64,000 nucleotides of DNA from Henricia sp. BOLD:AAB3569 (taxonomy: Eukaryota; Echinodermata; Asteroidea; Spinulosida; Echinasteridae). The notes beneath the pieces were generated by a model. The model saw nothing but the letters and a program-made list of their open reading frames with translations, searched no databases and had not been told where the DNA came from. Position 1 is the first letter of the stretch; each line of letters starts with the position of its first letter. Made by a program: the position numbers and the translations under genes. Location of the stretch: positions 2,356,001-2,420,000 of the forward strand of contig JBBELK010000068.1 of NCBI GenBank assembly GCA_037783545.1. The letters run 5' to 3'. Shown here in pieces: positions 22,823 through 34,883 of the stretch.

Positions 22823-23132
22823 GTGCGCTTCACGTAAACATTCATCAGGACGGTAATGGCGGAATCTCGACGTCATTTTGTCGTCTGTCGTAGATGATGA
22901 AGTCCTTAAGAAAGTAAGAGAAGTGGCCTACAGTTAAAACTGTGTCAGGTGAAATGTGCTACTAAAGTGCCAGGTGATTATGCTACAATGTTTGCTGTAA
23001 ATATACAACTTTTCCGCCGTAGACCAGCTTCCGAAATCGAAACGCGAAGGACCACTGTCATGATGACTGTATATGATGACTCGTTACTTTTAACCAACCA
23101 GATGACAAAAATCTACACATTCGGTATATAAA

Positions 23133-23300
23133 ACAAATATTGACTGCTGTTTATTCGGGTCATGGTTAAGATTATAGGCCCTCGGTGATCTCGAAGCCAT
23201 GACTATGCCCCTCGGCTTCCGCCTCGGGGCATAGTCATGGCTTCGAGATCACCTTGGGCCTATAATCTTAACCATGCCCCTCATTGCAGTCAATATTTGT
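23133..23300. repeat. 168-bp near-perfect hairpin
   Basis: Arms of about 77 bp pair almost completely (ACAAATATTGACTGC at the outside, GCCATGACTATGCCCC at the inside) around the 14-base loop TCGGCTTCCGCCTC. The left arm has a small bulge after GACTGC. A palindromic MITE is likely. Confidence 0.9.
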
Positions 23301-24779
23301 ATAATAGTTAGTTGAGTTGTTGTCGATAGTTGAGTCTATAATCGCCAGCAGTTTGTCGAGTCGCCGGCAGTTAGTCGATGGCAGTTAGTCGATTTGGCTC
23401 AGTTGTATTCTTTTGAACTGTCTCTTCACTGTCTCACAAAGTTTTATTTTGACATCGATGTTATTTGTTGGTAAAAAAGGTTATTTATTTTATTAATTCT
23501 TGGAACTCCGCGTAGGACTGTGCACGTCACTTGTTTAATGTTCGCACAACATACGCCAAAATACCTGCAGCATACGCCTAATGTTATCGGGATTATTGTA
23601 TCTTCAATAAAAGGCCCATTACATCATTTGTAGATTTAACCTTTTTACGAATTCCAGGAACAAACAATATGTTGATAAACTACCTTGATAGATGATGAGC
23701 CACATACTACCTAAAAAATGCATGGTTTTTGTGTTGAATGAATGGTAAAAAAAAGCATGCACCTTCAATTGGCAATTTGAAACATTTTAAACGAAAACAA
23801 AAACCATGTGGTGTTTGTTACCATTGCTATACATCAACACTTTTAGTCGTGTTTTTCCTTTGTCAACTCATGAAATATATTCTGGGTCACTGCAGATGGG
23901 GCTTTAAGGGTAAGCAATATTATTGAACAAACGATGAATTTGAATTTGCAATTACTTCTTGTGAATAGCAATACCATACAAAGCACAAATGGCCGCTTAG
24001 TTCAGTCGCAATATATAACGTCGTATATGTGGCGCACAATTCGTGTATTCAATTCTCAAGTTAGGATGATAGAATCATCCCTGCCGCAAACGACCGACCA
24101 AAACAAACAAACCAATCATCTCTACGGTAATAAATTGCATTTAATTTCGCCTGATCCACGCGAGGACACACTGGATTTTTTTTATATTTCCCCCGCCGCG
24201 AAGATTGGCGCGATTATGAGAAGCGAAGCCTTTGGCGTGTCGCGGCGCAAGTCCTGATGGGCAATTTGCGGCGCTCAAGCCCCGCAGCTGCGCGGTCGGA
24301 GCAACTCTCGACCTTCGGAGCCTGAACCTAACTTGGCGGTTCGTATTGTGAAGTTCGTCGGTTTTTCCCCTCAATCTCCCTCATCTAATCTGGATTGTGC
24401 GTAGGCCTACCGTGCCAAACGGTTTAATCTGTTTCCTAAAATACCACTTTGGCGCACTTTCGGACAGCGCGTCTTCAAATTACACTTGGTACTTACTTAT
24501 GGCCAATGTGTAATAATACCTGGCATCTGGTTCTGATCTTTGACTAATCACATCGTCCCCTTAAAACCAGAACAACCTCTGTCAATTTTTGGTCAAGGTT
24601 TTGGGCACGTTTTGGCCACAACGGTGGGATCAAGGAGCATGAGGCTCATGCATCAACATTTTCAAGGTGTTAGTAACATCAATCTATAAGACTGTTTATG
24701 CTAGTGTTACTGATTTTTCAGCTACAATGAAACTTTTAAACTTTTGGACATATGCTGTTCTGGTTTTGAAGGAGCGTGT
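23301..24779. other. Intergenic; short repeat at 23815
   Basis: 23815-23900 matches the family seen at 3762-3900 and 41977-42240 (GTTTGTTACCATTGCTA ... TTTTAGTCG). A GC-rich patch at 24160-24360 gives a 77-codon minus-strand frame that I do not recognise. No gene can be supported. Confidence 0.4.
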
Positions 24780-25116
24780 TAAGATTCTTTTCAGAAAATG
24801 GATTTCGTTTTAACCTAAGAATCTTGTAAAATACCTTCCCAAAAATACTCCATGAGAAGAAAATGGGAAATTTACAATCTCCAGTTTGGATGTGGAAGCA
24901 AAAAGATTGGTGCAATCACTGCACTGCTTTATGGAACGAAATAATTTAGTTTACAAAACATCGGTGGTTTTTTGACGATATCCCTGAAAATATACGGATT
25001 GAGAGCGCGAAATTCCAGAATAATAATGAGAAAATAATGACACGTGATATGGTATTAAAATATCAAAACCCATGGGGAAAATGGGGGCTTCAAAAATGTG
25101 ATCTGGTCACGCTCCT
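24780..25116. mobile_element. AGGAGCGTGA-family MITE
   Basis: Left end AGGAGCGTG preceded by TTGA (a decayed TTAA), right end TGGTCACGCTCCT followed by TTAA (25117-25120). The interior ATATACGGATTGAGAGCGCG matches the copies at 25525 and 25684. Confidence 0.85.
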
Positions 25117-25524
25117 TTAAAGGGGGCCCTGCAGTTTTCTGCCGTGAAATTCTGCAAGACAGTTATCAACATAAATATTCCTTGTAGTTACAATCACCGA
25201 GATTGCCGGTGCCGAATGGCCGTCTCGACTTTACCCTATACGGTGGGCGACTGCGTTGCTATTAGTGTGCGTTTCACATGTAAAAATTGCAGAAGTATTT
25301 CAGACATTGACTGATCTTTTACATTTTTAATAAATAAAGAAGAGTAAATTTGCTTATGGCTGTACCGGTTAATATTTCATCTGCTGATGAGCGCGTCAGT
25401 CGGGCAAGCTAATTCAATTTGCAAATTTGCAAAACGTTTACACGTTCATGTTCCCATGTAGGGTGATGCAATCGTAAGGAAATATTATCAGCATTTGAGA
25501 GCTAACATTCTGTTTAGAGTTTAA

Positions 25525-26188
25525 AGGACGTTTTGTTCATAATTTCCCAGAAAATTGATTTCGTTCTAACCTACCAATCGTAAAAAATCCCTCCCCAAAA
25601 TACTATTCACGGGAAGAAAACAGGAAATTGGCAATCTCCAATTTGGAAGCAAAAAAGTTGGTGTAATAACAGCACTGCTTTAAAGGAGCGTGACCAGATC
25701 ACATTTTTTGACCCCACATTTTCTCATGAGTTTTGAGATTGTGATACCACATCATGTGTCATATTTTTCTCATCACCAATCTGAAATATCGCGCCCCAAA
25801 TCCGTATATTTACGGGGATATCATAAAAAAATAAGTAAACTTATTTATCCCGTTACATAAAGTAGTGCAGTGATTACACCAACCTTTTTGCTTCCACATA
25901 GAAATTGGGGATTGCAAATTTCCTGTTTTCTTCCCATGGATAGTGTTTTGGGGAGGTATTCTATATGATTGTTAGGTTAGAACAAAATCCTTTTTTGTTT
26001 GTTTGTAAAATCTGGTCACGCTCATTCAACCGGATAGTTTCCTAATTATTGGTGGTTTGTTTTTACGATGTCTTTAGCATTACGAATTGAGAGCGCGAAA
26101 TTTTAAAATGGTGATGAGAAAAATATACACGTGATAGCAAAATATCTTGAGGTAAGTAGTGGTCAAAAAGATGATCTGTCACGCTCCT
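25525..26188. mobile_element. AGGAGCGTGA-family MITE, split by its relative
   Basis: The outer copy starts after TTAA (25521-25524) and ends before TTAA (26189-26192). Its sequence stops at CAGCACTGCTTTA and resumes at about 26030. The intervening DNA is an opposite-orientation member of the same family. The 24780 copy shows the uninterrupted form, ACTGCTTTATGGAACG. Confidence 0.85.
25684..26025. mobile_element. Inner AGGAGCGTGA-family MITE
   Basis: Starts AGGAGCGTGACCAGATCAC after TTAA (25680-25683) and ends TCTGGTCACGCTCAT, with TCAA (26026-26029) as the decayed second TTAA. It lies in inverted orientation inside the 25525-26188 copy. Confidence 0.85.
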
Positions 26189-26908
26189 TTAATCCATCGT
26201 GCTTTAATTTAAACAATTATTTATGTCCTTGTGCAATTTTAATTTCCCCATGCGCACAAGATAATGGACCATTGTCGTATAACCATAAAGATATCTGCCT
26301 TTGATGTAACCATGCACATATATTTCCACAATGCATCTCCGATCATTTCTGACCCACAAATCTGCCATCCGTAGACTTTGGTCACGGCTTGACCCCTAGT
26401 AAATATGCACACAGTTCATTAATTACGAGTCTTCTTTCCAAAAATATGATTACACATAAACCATCACATTCACACGTTCGTACGAGAACATACGAATAAA
26501 GAGCAATTGCTGAGATTAAAAATATTAGGGGAAACAGTGCATTGGCCTGCAATATTTGACCGACCAAGGAGTGCCCACCCAGCCTAATTCAAATGTACGG
26601 ACATGCATAGCAGAGAGCGCCGGCGAATGGACAAGAGATGATTGTTGTCGTGGAAAAGTGTCAAGCTTAGACATTTTATGGTTAATTATTAAAAAATAAA
26701 GGTTGTATAAAGCGGGACCACTGCGACCGAGGGGAGGATTATAGGAGAATAAAAAAAAAGTATACCTAAGGAACAAATTTCAAAGCCACTTTGCTAAATA
26801 AATGCAACGCACCTACATTATCATTAAAAAATAGTCCATGTGCTGAGGTCCAACATTTTTAGAAAAAGGCACTTATTGGAGGGACACCCAGCAGGGTGGA
26901 TATGTGCG
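26189..26908. other. Intergenic, nothing recognised
   Basis: AT-rich sequence without structure that I can support. Confidence 0.4.
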
Positions 26909-27185
26909 CATTACAATTACTATCAATGCTAGAATAGGGCGACAAATCGTGTGTAAAAAAGGTATATTTTTGAGTTTAAAAATCATTTGTTTACGTCAAA
27001 AACCATTTTTTTAAAATCGAGAACCATTTTTATTAGGTCTAGAACTGTGTCTCTTAGGTCTGTGACCATCTCCGGAAGCTTTGGGTAAAAAAATAAGGTG
27101 TCATTTGGAGTGATTCTTGCCGAAATTTCGGTGGTCCCCGGGGAGAGTCTTCCCGAAATGTCGCCCTATTGCGGCATTCAGGGTT
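26909..27185 (-). mobile_element. TAGGGCGACA-family MITE, copy 1
   Basis: GAATAGGGCGACAAATCG at one end and CGAAATGTCGCCCTATTG at the other form inverted ends. The interior GAAATTTCGG, GGTGTCATTT and AGAACCATTTTT is shared with 30318-30635 and 62838-63110 (both plus orientation). Confidence 0.8.
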
Positions 27186-27824
27186 GTTTAAAGTTCCAGT
27201 ATTATAATTTAATATTCTCGGCCTCTTACTTTGGCAATATACGCCGACGACTGTTTAAGATTTATATAAAATGACCTATTTCCCCCTATATACGGCTCTT
27301 CGTGCAACTCGAATTGCATTTGCGCTCGTTTCGGGGTTCTGGAGCAACTCGTTTTTCGCGGTTAATTAACGGTGTCCCCATTAGATTGTGTACATTTTTC
27401 GGTCGGGTTCGTCCCAAACGTCGTTTCCAAAACTGCCCTAAAAAGAACATCTATAGCCACTCCCCTATAAAAAGGAAATTGATGTGCGCTATTAAAGCGT
27501 TTCATACAACCAACGGTGGTGTGAAATGGTTATGCACGAGTTGCTATTAAGACAAGTATAACTCCGCGTCACAGGAAATATCCAAGTGGTAGGGTTCTGC
27601 ACAACTTTCAACACTAACATAGAGTTGTGACATGCGGTCCGTGTTACACGATGTTAAACACTAAGTGATTGAAATTTCCAAAATCTTCACGGAGCCAAAA
27701 ATTTGTCTCAATTGAGGGTATACAATCCAGGACCGCACACAAACTGAAATTCAATTTATTAAGAATCATGCAAGTTCTAAACTAATCAAAATTGACACCA
27801 TCCACTTTGTTCAGATTAAGTTAA

Positions 27825-28190
27825 CAGATGTGTTAACAGATTTGTTACACGAGATGTTGAATTAACATTAGATGTAACACTAACGTGCCCTGAACACCGT
27901 GTTAACATCAAGTTATGTTAACATCGAGTTAACGTAACACGGTGTTTGTCCTGAGGTCACAACTCTGATTAGGTTAACAGATATGTTAGGCTAACACTAA
28001 CACGTAACACAAAATTATGACTTCGCCCTGTGTACATGCGTAAATAATTAACATGGTGTTAACACCGTGTTAGCGGATCTGTTAACATGGTGTTAACCTG
28101 GACATTCAGTTAGAGGTCGAGATTAGTGCAGTGTTAACATATGTTAACAGATCTGTTAAACTGACACTAACGCGTTACACACAGAATTGT
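27825..28190. repeat. GTTAACA-rich repeat
   Basis: A run of GTTAACA, GTTAACAGATCTGTTA and AACACGGTGTTAACA words on both strands, with partial dyad symmetry across the block. A decayed palindromic element or minisatellite is likely. Confidence 0.6.
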
Positions 28191-28317
28191 GACCTCGCCC
28201 ACTGTTGCCCAGTGCTTTAAACAGTGTTTATGGTTATGGAGCCTCGGGCTCAGATGCATAAATGATACGTGTGCCACTGTCACCCTGACCGTGATATCAT
28301 TCAGTGCAGCTCTAGAA

Positions 28318-28493
28318 GTTTTAACCCCAGTTCTCAACATGATGTATCACCTCATCGTATAACTTCACGTTCTGCATGATAGATAGGGACATTTCCAGAA
28401 ACATCAGCTCGAAAATAAAAGCTACTGGCAACAGCGGAAATAGCTTGCGGTTACTATGGTAATGAGACGACGAAGCAGACAAGGATGTCATCG
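28318..28493 (-). repeat. 176-bp direct repeat with conserved frame, copy 1
   Basis: Matches 29946-30120 over its whole length. On the minus strand, positions about 28417 down to 28325 read IFELMFLEMSLSIMQNVKL then YDEVIHHVENWG and a stop, with the same frame kept in the other copy apart from one H/N change and the last residues. Differences cluster outside this part. I do not recognise the peptide, and chance cannot be excluded. Confidence 0.6.
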
Positions 28494-28633
28494 ATTACTA
28501 AAGTTATATTGTCCGTTGTTTTCTCCGAACGAATTTTTTAAGCATAACGAATAAAATCATACCTTCTATTTTAGACATCGGCAACCTTGCGAAAAACTCC
28601 ATTTTTAAACGTCTGTTTTTGCGCCTTGCCTAG

Positions 28634-28827
28634 ACTTGCCCAAGTCTGACTTCCCGTGTTTGGTCTGTATTGCGCGGCGTACAGCGAGTCCTCTGGACTA
28701 GTGCCTGTCTAATATCTTTTATTCTGTCTCGGAAAGAAGAAAAGAGATCATACAGGCCACTAGTCCTAAGGGCGCGCTGTATGCTGAGCCTGACAGACCA
28801 AACACGGGAAGTCAGACTTGGGCAAGT
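28634..28827. mobile_element. 194-bp palindromic MITE
   Basis: Arms of about 75 bp pair (CTTGCCCAAGTCTGACTTCC at the tip, GGACTAGTGCCTGT inside) around a spacer of about 50 bases. It directly precedes the SINE at 28870. A 205-codon minus-strand frame across both is an artefact of this structure. Confidence 0.85.
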
Positions 28828-28869
28828 ATACGCCTTAACCATCTTCCTGTCGCAAGGCTGTGCACAATG

Positions 28870-29190
28870 GAGTACCATGGCCGAGCGGTTTGGTGCATTG
28901 AATTCAAGACCGTGCTTAAAATCTACGGTTATGGGTTCGAATCCCGGCTGTGACCAAGGTGCGTGTGCCCTTGGGCAAGGCACTTCGCCATAAGTTGATT
29001 CATTCCACCCAGGAGTAAATGAGTACCTGCAAGGGTCGCAGCCGTTGAGCGCTTGTGTGTCAGGCTGCCGGGGCTGCGTGCTCCCCAGGGAGTTGTGCCC
29101 AATGACCAGGGTGATAATGTGTAAAGCGCCATGAGTATCCCACAGGATAGATATGCGCGCTATATAAGATGCCATTATCATTATCACAAC
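28870..29190 (+). repeat. tRNA-derived SINE, family 2
   Basis: A box ATGGCCGAGCGGTTTGG and B box GGGTTCGAATCCC are at normal spacing. The core CCCTTGGGCAAGGCACTTC follows, and the tail GCGCGCTATATAAGATGCC with ATTATCATTATCA resembles CR1/L2 LINE ends. The same kind of head occurs on the minus strand at 61858-62040. Confidence 0.9.
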
Positions 29191-29945
29191 ACCCTTGCTG
29201 AAACGAGTTGAGCTATGTTGCATTAGACCCCCGGGCTGTTTGACCAATGAGAGAAACTGAACACTTTTGACCTGGCAGATGACCTTTTAATGAAGCCGTT
29301 TCGACCAATCATCTCGCGCGTTGTGTTTGCTCGCGACATTTTCTAAAATTGTCTGTGAATTAGATTGCCTCAAGCAGTGGACCTAGTATCCATTACTCAA
29401 GAATTTCAAAATAAGACATAATCATACTAATAATTCGACCTTTCCGTTGGCTCAAGATTGTTAAAAAAATTAATTCAAAAATCGTAGCCGACAATTCCCA
29501 CAATTCTTATGGGGGAGATCTGTTATGTACATGTATATTATTTTATCGTGCACCTATGTACGCAGTATAGATGTTCGTGACTGAAAGAAGACTTACTATA
29601 TTTCGCTAAACGCAATTTATCTGAATAAAGATATACGTATTCATTGAAAAATGTCCTAACTGTTCATTTAAACATTAGACCTCTGGTAAAAATGGACGCT
29701 ACCACTACATGGAGTGAGGCGCGTGTGAATTACCGTGATTGGTTCTTGCTATGGTAACAGCGTCTCTAGCTATGATGCGATTTTTAATTCACGAATGAAT
29801 ATTGTTGCGCAAACATGTTCCACAAGGCTACGTGCACGCGCGATGACCAAAGTAAAACGTATAGTATACGCGGCGCGTGATTGGTCAGTTGCGATCACCG
29901 TCACTTGCTAATTAATATTCATACAAGTCCCAAATTTTTTTCCTA

Positions 29946-30120
29946 GTTTTTACCCCAGTTCTCGACATGATTTATCACCTCATCGTATAACTTCACGTTC
30001 TGCATGATAGATAGGGACATTTCCAGAAACATCAGCTCGAAAATAGAAGTTAATGGCAACAGCGGAAACAGCTTGAGTTACTGTGGTAATGAGACGACGA
30101 AAAAGAAGAGGATGTCATCG
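29946..30120 (-). repeat. 176-bp direct repeat with conserved frame, copy 2
   Basis: See copy 1 at 28318. The minus-strand frame again contains FELMFLEMSLSIMQNVKLYD and ends WGKN followed by a stop. The flanks of the two copies are unrelated. Confidence 0.6.
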
Positions 30121-30139
30121 TTCATAAAAAAAAAACAGA

Positions 30140-30290
30140 TTACAGGATTTGAAAACTGTTATGAACAGCGTTTATCTCCATGTTGGATTGAGGATGTGTA
30201 TGGTAAAAACCAACCTGCATATATAATTTGGCTCAGTGTACCTCATCTACATTCTGAGAAAACAGTGAAAATCTTATCCAGTTTTCACTG
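30140..30290 (+). repeat. Head of the 5333 repeat family
   Basis: GTTTATCTCCATGTTGGATTG, AAAAACCAACCTG and TTCTGAGAAAACAGTGAAAA parallel the head of the element at 5333. The minisatellite and tail are missing. Confidence 0.6.
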
Positions 30291-30317
30291 GGTCATATTT
30301 ATAATTCTTTAAACAAC

Positions 30318-30635
30318 TCTGAATGCCGCAATAGGGCGACATTTCGGGAAGACTCTCGCCGGGGACCACCGAAATTTCGGCAAGAGTGACTCAAAATGAC
30401 ACCTTATTTTTTTACCCGAAGCTTCCGGAGATGGTCACAGACCGAAGAGAAACGACTCCAGTCCCGATAAAAATGGTTCTCGACCTAAAAAAAATGTTTT
30501 TTGACCTAAAAAAATTAATTTTAAACTCAAAAATATTAGGGCGACACCAAAATGTCGCCCTATTGAGCAGGTCGCCCTAATATACCTTTTTTACACACGA
30601 TTTGTCGCCCTATTCTAGCATTGATAGTAATTTGT
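30318..30635 (+). mobile_element. TAGGGCGACA-family MITE, copy 2
   Basis: Ends CAATAGGGCGACATTTCGGG and GATTTGTCGCCCTATTCTAG; an internal GGGCGACACCAAAATGTCGCCC hairpin adds a second pair. It shares ATTGATAGTAATT next to the end with copy 1, so the element may extend to that point. Confidence 0.85.
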
Positions 30636-31130
30636 ATAACAATATAATGTACGAAATGCACTCTTTTAGCGCGATGTCTTTTGTTATGGTGTACTTCTCC
30701 GTTTTAAGCGGGCCTCCCACTGTGCGATTACGAATTTCCAACGATTAGCTACGAATTGGTGAGATTACCGGTCTATAGACTGTCTATAGACTCTATACAC
30801 AATCGTACCTAATTTAAAGAGGGCGCGCTTCGTATATACAGGGCAATACTTGTTTGCCACTAGAGGGCAGTAAGAACAGAAGACGATGAAGCAATGCTCG
30901 GTTTTAGATGTGGAAGGACACATTCACATGTGTGGGGAAAATTCCGGAAAAAAACCACGTACTCAAGCAGGGACTGAACAGCCAACCATTAGGTTTTAAG
31001 TGTGGCGTAACAAAAAGAATACTTGCAATTATATTTAAACCCGTGTGAATTTTTTGAATCACCGCTTGACCTTCTGTTTCTTGCTACTTCCTTGTTCAAG
31101 TCAGAAATGACATCTCCTTCTTGCTTTTTT

Positions 31131-31318
31131 CAACACCCAAGTTATACAAACGATGTCATCTCCATGTGTGATTGAGGATGTGTATGATAATAATTAATAT
31201 GTGCATAAGTCAGCTCAGTAGTCTACCCCATCCAAAAATAAAGAGCCGTGTCCATGCTTTCAAGAAACTGTGCGATGGCACCGTCCTACTTAGGCTGGTT
31301 CCCTAGCACGAAAAATAT
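31131..31318 (+). repeat. Adjacent repeat scraps
   Basis: 31131-31230 is a diverged head of the 5333 family (CATCTCCATGTGTGATTGAGG). 31249-31318 matches 21108-21195 (CCATGCTTTCAAGAAAC ... CTTAGGCTGGTTCCCT). Confidence 0.55.
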
Positions 31319-31421
31319 CTTCCATTTGAAGGTTTTTTCCTGGTTAAATGATAGCTTATTTGTAGCAAACATACGTATACGGGCTTTAAACATAACCTTC
31401 TGAACGTACTAACCCCCATGT

Positions 31422-31806
31422 ATATAAACTCCTCAAAAATAGTTCGGAAAGTCAAGTTTGACTGACGATTTCTCTTTTGTTGCAAAATAATTTTCCTTGA
31501 ATTTTATATCATTGGAAAGCCCTGTTATTCCTCTTTACGATGATGTGTCATTTGTTATGATTAAGCAATTGGGGGATGTGCAGCACAGCTGAATACGGGG
31601 GTGGGTGTAAAGTGAAATGTCACAAAATGCATTGCTATTGTCAAAAGGTGCATTGACCCGTCCTCTAAGCAAAAGGGGAACGCACTGCATTAAAGAGGAA
31701 TAACAGGGCTTTCCAATGATACCAAATTCAAGGGAAATGATTTAGTAACAAGAGAGAAATCGTCAGTCAAACTTGACTTTCCGGACCTTTTTTGAGGAGT
31801 TTATAT
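31422..31806. mobile_element. 385-bp palindromic element
   Basis: Arms of about 115 bp pair well: ATATAAACTCCTCAAAAA at the tips, AAGTCAAGTTTGACTGACG and GGAAAGCCCTGTTATTCCTC inside. The unpaired middle is about 150 bp without a frame. Confidence 0.85.
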
Positions 31807-33329
31807 TTTTTAAACGAAGGTAAAAGTCAAATATAACAAAACCTTTAAACTGCACAAAGAATTATTGTGTAACCAAATTGAACTGAAAATTTCATCATTA
31901 TTGAACACACTTATAGGTCATGTAAACACGAGATATAAGTTAGCAATAGCTGTAACAACGTACTCTTGTTTCCCGATATAGTTTTGGCCAACACTACACG
32001 TTGCAAAAACAAGATCAAACCAGGTTATCAACGAGCACGGTAATGATTAACAGCTATACAAGTGACCATCTCGAGTAGACATTTGATACCGAATCAACAC
32101 GGACGGGCATGGGTTGACCGTTCGATCGTCGGCCCGGCGGTTTCTGGGATGCAGCACGTTCGGTCGGGTCAGCCGTAGTTGTAACTCCGTTCTTTCAAAA
32201 TAAAGTGACAGGGGCAATTCCTGAAATAATGCTTTCTCCAAGAGCGTGACAGTTAAAAGGCATTTTAAAAAAACTGATTTCAAATAAATGTTAAAATTTT
32301 ATATTTAAAAAAAACCACACTTGTATCGTATGTAAAATGTTGTCCCGTGCTTCACTTGGTTATGTAGCGCGCGGTACAAGCAACACTGACGCAATGCAAA
32401 ATCTAGTCGGATGTAGCCTATTATTTTGCAGCTGGAATGGAGTATAAGGCCGTTAGTCATGCTTTTCAAGAAGAACAAATTAAAGTGCACCACAATGATG
32501 TTGTGATTCTCAAACAAAACAACTTATTTCCCGAATACTAAGTCTGAAAAGAATATTTTCATCAAGACTGTGGTTTTGGTTTGTCAGTATTAGGTTATTA
32601 TAAAAGAAATTTCATTATATGCATTATATATATACATGTATATACCTTAAATGCATAAAACTGCCGGATCCTTGCACGGAGCACATTGTTTTGTATGCCC
32701 TCAAATAATCCCAAGATATTAAAAGCATCTTGGAGCCTTAAATATAATGTTGTAAAGACGTAGGTTTTTACTGAAAGCCCGATTCGTAGGATTGCAACTG
32801 AGAATTACGTGTGAAACGAAGGCTTAAAAATTGTCCATTTGGCCCTGTATTGTGGAGGGACAAATTTTCAGACGTGGAAACCTTTAGGTTGTTTTCGTTT
32901 TAGGGCTTGTCTAGAAAATTAAAGAAAATTCCGGTAATAAACATTACTTGCCCGCCAAGCCCTCGGAGAATTTGGACTGAGACGTATGTGTGGTGGCGCC
33001 TTTGCGCGTAGTCGTACAAACAACATTTAGAAGTACTTGTAAACCTTGGCTATTTCGCCAGAGTTATCATGTCACACATTGGCGTGGCGCCCAATTACCA
33101 CAGAAATAAAATACACAAATATGGGGCGAGAGAAAATCACGTTTTGATAAGTTGTAAGTTATGTTTGCCAAGGAATTTTCGTGCTCAGAGCCATGTGGCA
33201 GTCACGTGACTAACAAATTTCAAATTAACACTGGCAGCCTCGTTTTAGATGCTGAGCCTTTGTATTACGTCACGCGTATTTTCATTTGCAAATTTTATCA
33301 CAAAAGAAAGCACTGAGACCCTCGTTTTC
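31807..33329. other. Intergenic, nothing recognised
   Basis: AT-rich; only short frames and no paired structures of note. Confidence 0.4.
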
Positions 33330-34145
33330 GATGACAATTTCAAACTCCTCAAGATAACGTGCGATTAAGCGTGCCGGTCTGCATGCAGGGCAGGGACGCT
33401 GCAACATTTCTTGGGTGTGCACAGAACACGCATCACTCAATTTCACCCTCATTCTAACGGTATGGTGGAGCAATTCAATTGAACGTTTAACAGCCTGCTC
33501 AGTGTCTTTGTATAAGAGAGAAACGAGACGATTAGGATGATCACCTGCCATACCTAATAATGGCCTATATCGTTCTGCTCAGCATGCAAGCACGAAGATG
33601 GAACACCGAACATTCTCATGCTCGGCTGGAAGATTGGTATATCCATAGACATGGTAGATGGGACACCTGAGCGGGAAGGTGGTGCACATGTCCTTCTGAC
33701 ACGAAAAGGGGAATTAGGTTGGCGTGTTACTACTTTTCTCGCCTTCCACGGTCGTGACCCTGATTCAGATCCCGTCCAGTTCAGTATATGGGTTGGGTTC
33801 TCAGTTCCTGCTTGTCTCAGTCCCTGTTGTTTCCCCCTATAAAGAATTGTGTCTAACATAGAGCATTTTTCCATCTTCTTTTCACAATTTTCTTCAGGCT
33901 TAGGCTATGTAGCTGCAGTGCTTCAGACACCTTTGAGGAATCCTTGGTTTCAATACCAGAACGAATTGATAATAATAATCTTCATTAGGGGCTGAAGGAG
34001 AAGTAGGCCTATGAGGTTCCCACAAAATTGTCAGAAGCCATCTAAGATCGGGCCACATAAACCAGATGAGGTTTTATGACCGAAAGATGCATAGAAATAT
34101 AGCTACAAGCCAGGGAGCCCCGTCTTGCTGTACTCGTTCATCGAA
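33330..34145 (+). pseudogene. Ty3/gypsy integrase relic
   Basis: In shifting plus-strand frames the segment reads FLGVHRTRITQFHPHSNGMV (from about 33409; the integrase-core block before the third catalytic Glu), then AYRSAQHASTK-like and ISIDMVDGTPEREGG (about 33635-33680). It ends with RFYDRKMHRN and, after a frameshift, YKPGSPVLLYS (about 34070-34140). This order matches the core to C-terminal part of gypsy-type integrases. Several stops and frameshifts break it, and about 33880-34010 looks like an insertion carrying a SINE-tail scrap. No LTR, gag or reverse transcriptase is visible, so it is dead. Confidence 0.8.
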
Positions 34146-34883
34146 CAATCGATCATCACGACATGAATGACAGCCCATAATACATCACAACTAATCAAAG
34201 GGGCAGCTGCATATATATAAAACACTTGTTTATGTCAGAAGGGCGAAAATAACAGAATCAAAAACAACCAAACGAGAAAGAGACGGTGTGCTAAGAATGA
34301 ACATTACCGGTAATTGTAGCCGCAAAACATGTGAAGCCTTACGCGATGTTCATTTTGTCTTTAGGGAAAAGGAACGTGACTTGGTTGCCATCTTGTGCGC
34401 GCACGACTGGGATCGACAAACATTCCCGACAAATTTGCAACCCATTAACGTCGTGTTTTTGCTGCAAATGATCAAGTAAAAAGTAAAAACTTAAAATTAA
34501 GAGAAGTATAGGCGTTGCGACCTCTTATGAAACGTGCCTGCCCTGAAAGTTTGGCCATTTTATGCGCTTTGCACACACAAGCGCAACTGCCGGTGCATAC
34601 GTCGTTCGTAAGAAATGGAAATTGTGGATATGTTGAAGAAAAAAACCGCAAAGAAAAAAACGGTAATACATCTTCAAATAAATGTACGTGTACTACAAAT
34701 TCGCAACAACGTGACTCGCTATTGTATTGACATTATTTTGACTAAAGGGAGATTCACGTCTTGGTGGCGGCCAACACAAAAATCTGTCGTGATGATGTCA
34801 TCGTACGTGATGTCACATTTGTAAGTAACGTAAGCTCGTATATAGGAAACATGAAGGGGGTATGCCACTGTGCATGTGCCAGA
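34146..34883. other. Intergenic, nothing recognised
   Basis: No gene or repeat boundary that I can support. Confidence 0.4.

Noticed and set aside
24141-24374. 77-codon Arg/Ala-rich minus-strand frame
   Set aside because: GC-rich local patch; no family recognised and no supporting signals.
28630-29247. 205-codon minus-strand frame
   Set aside because: It spans a palindromic MITE and a SINE in antisense; the length results from their GC content.
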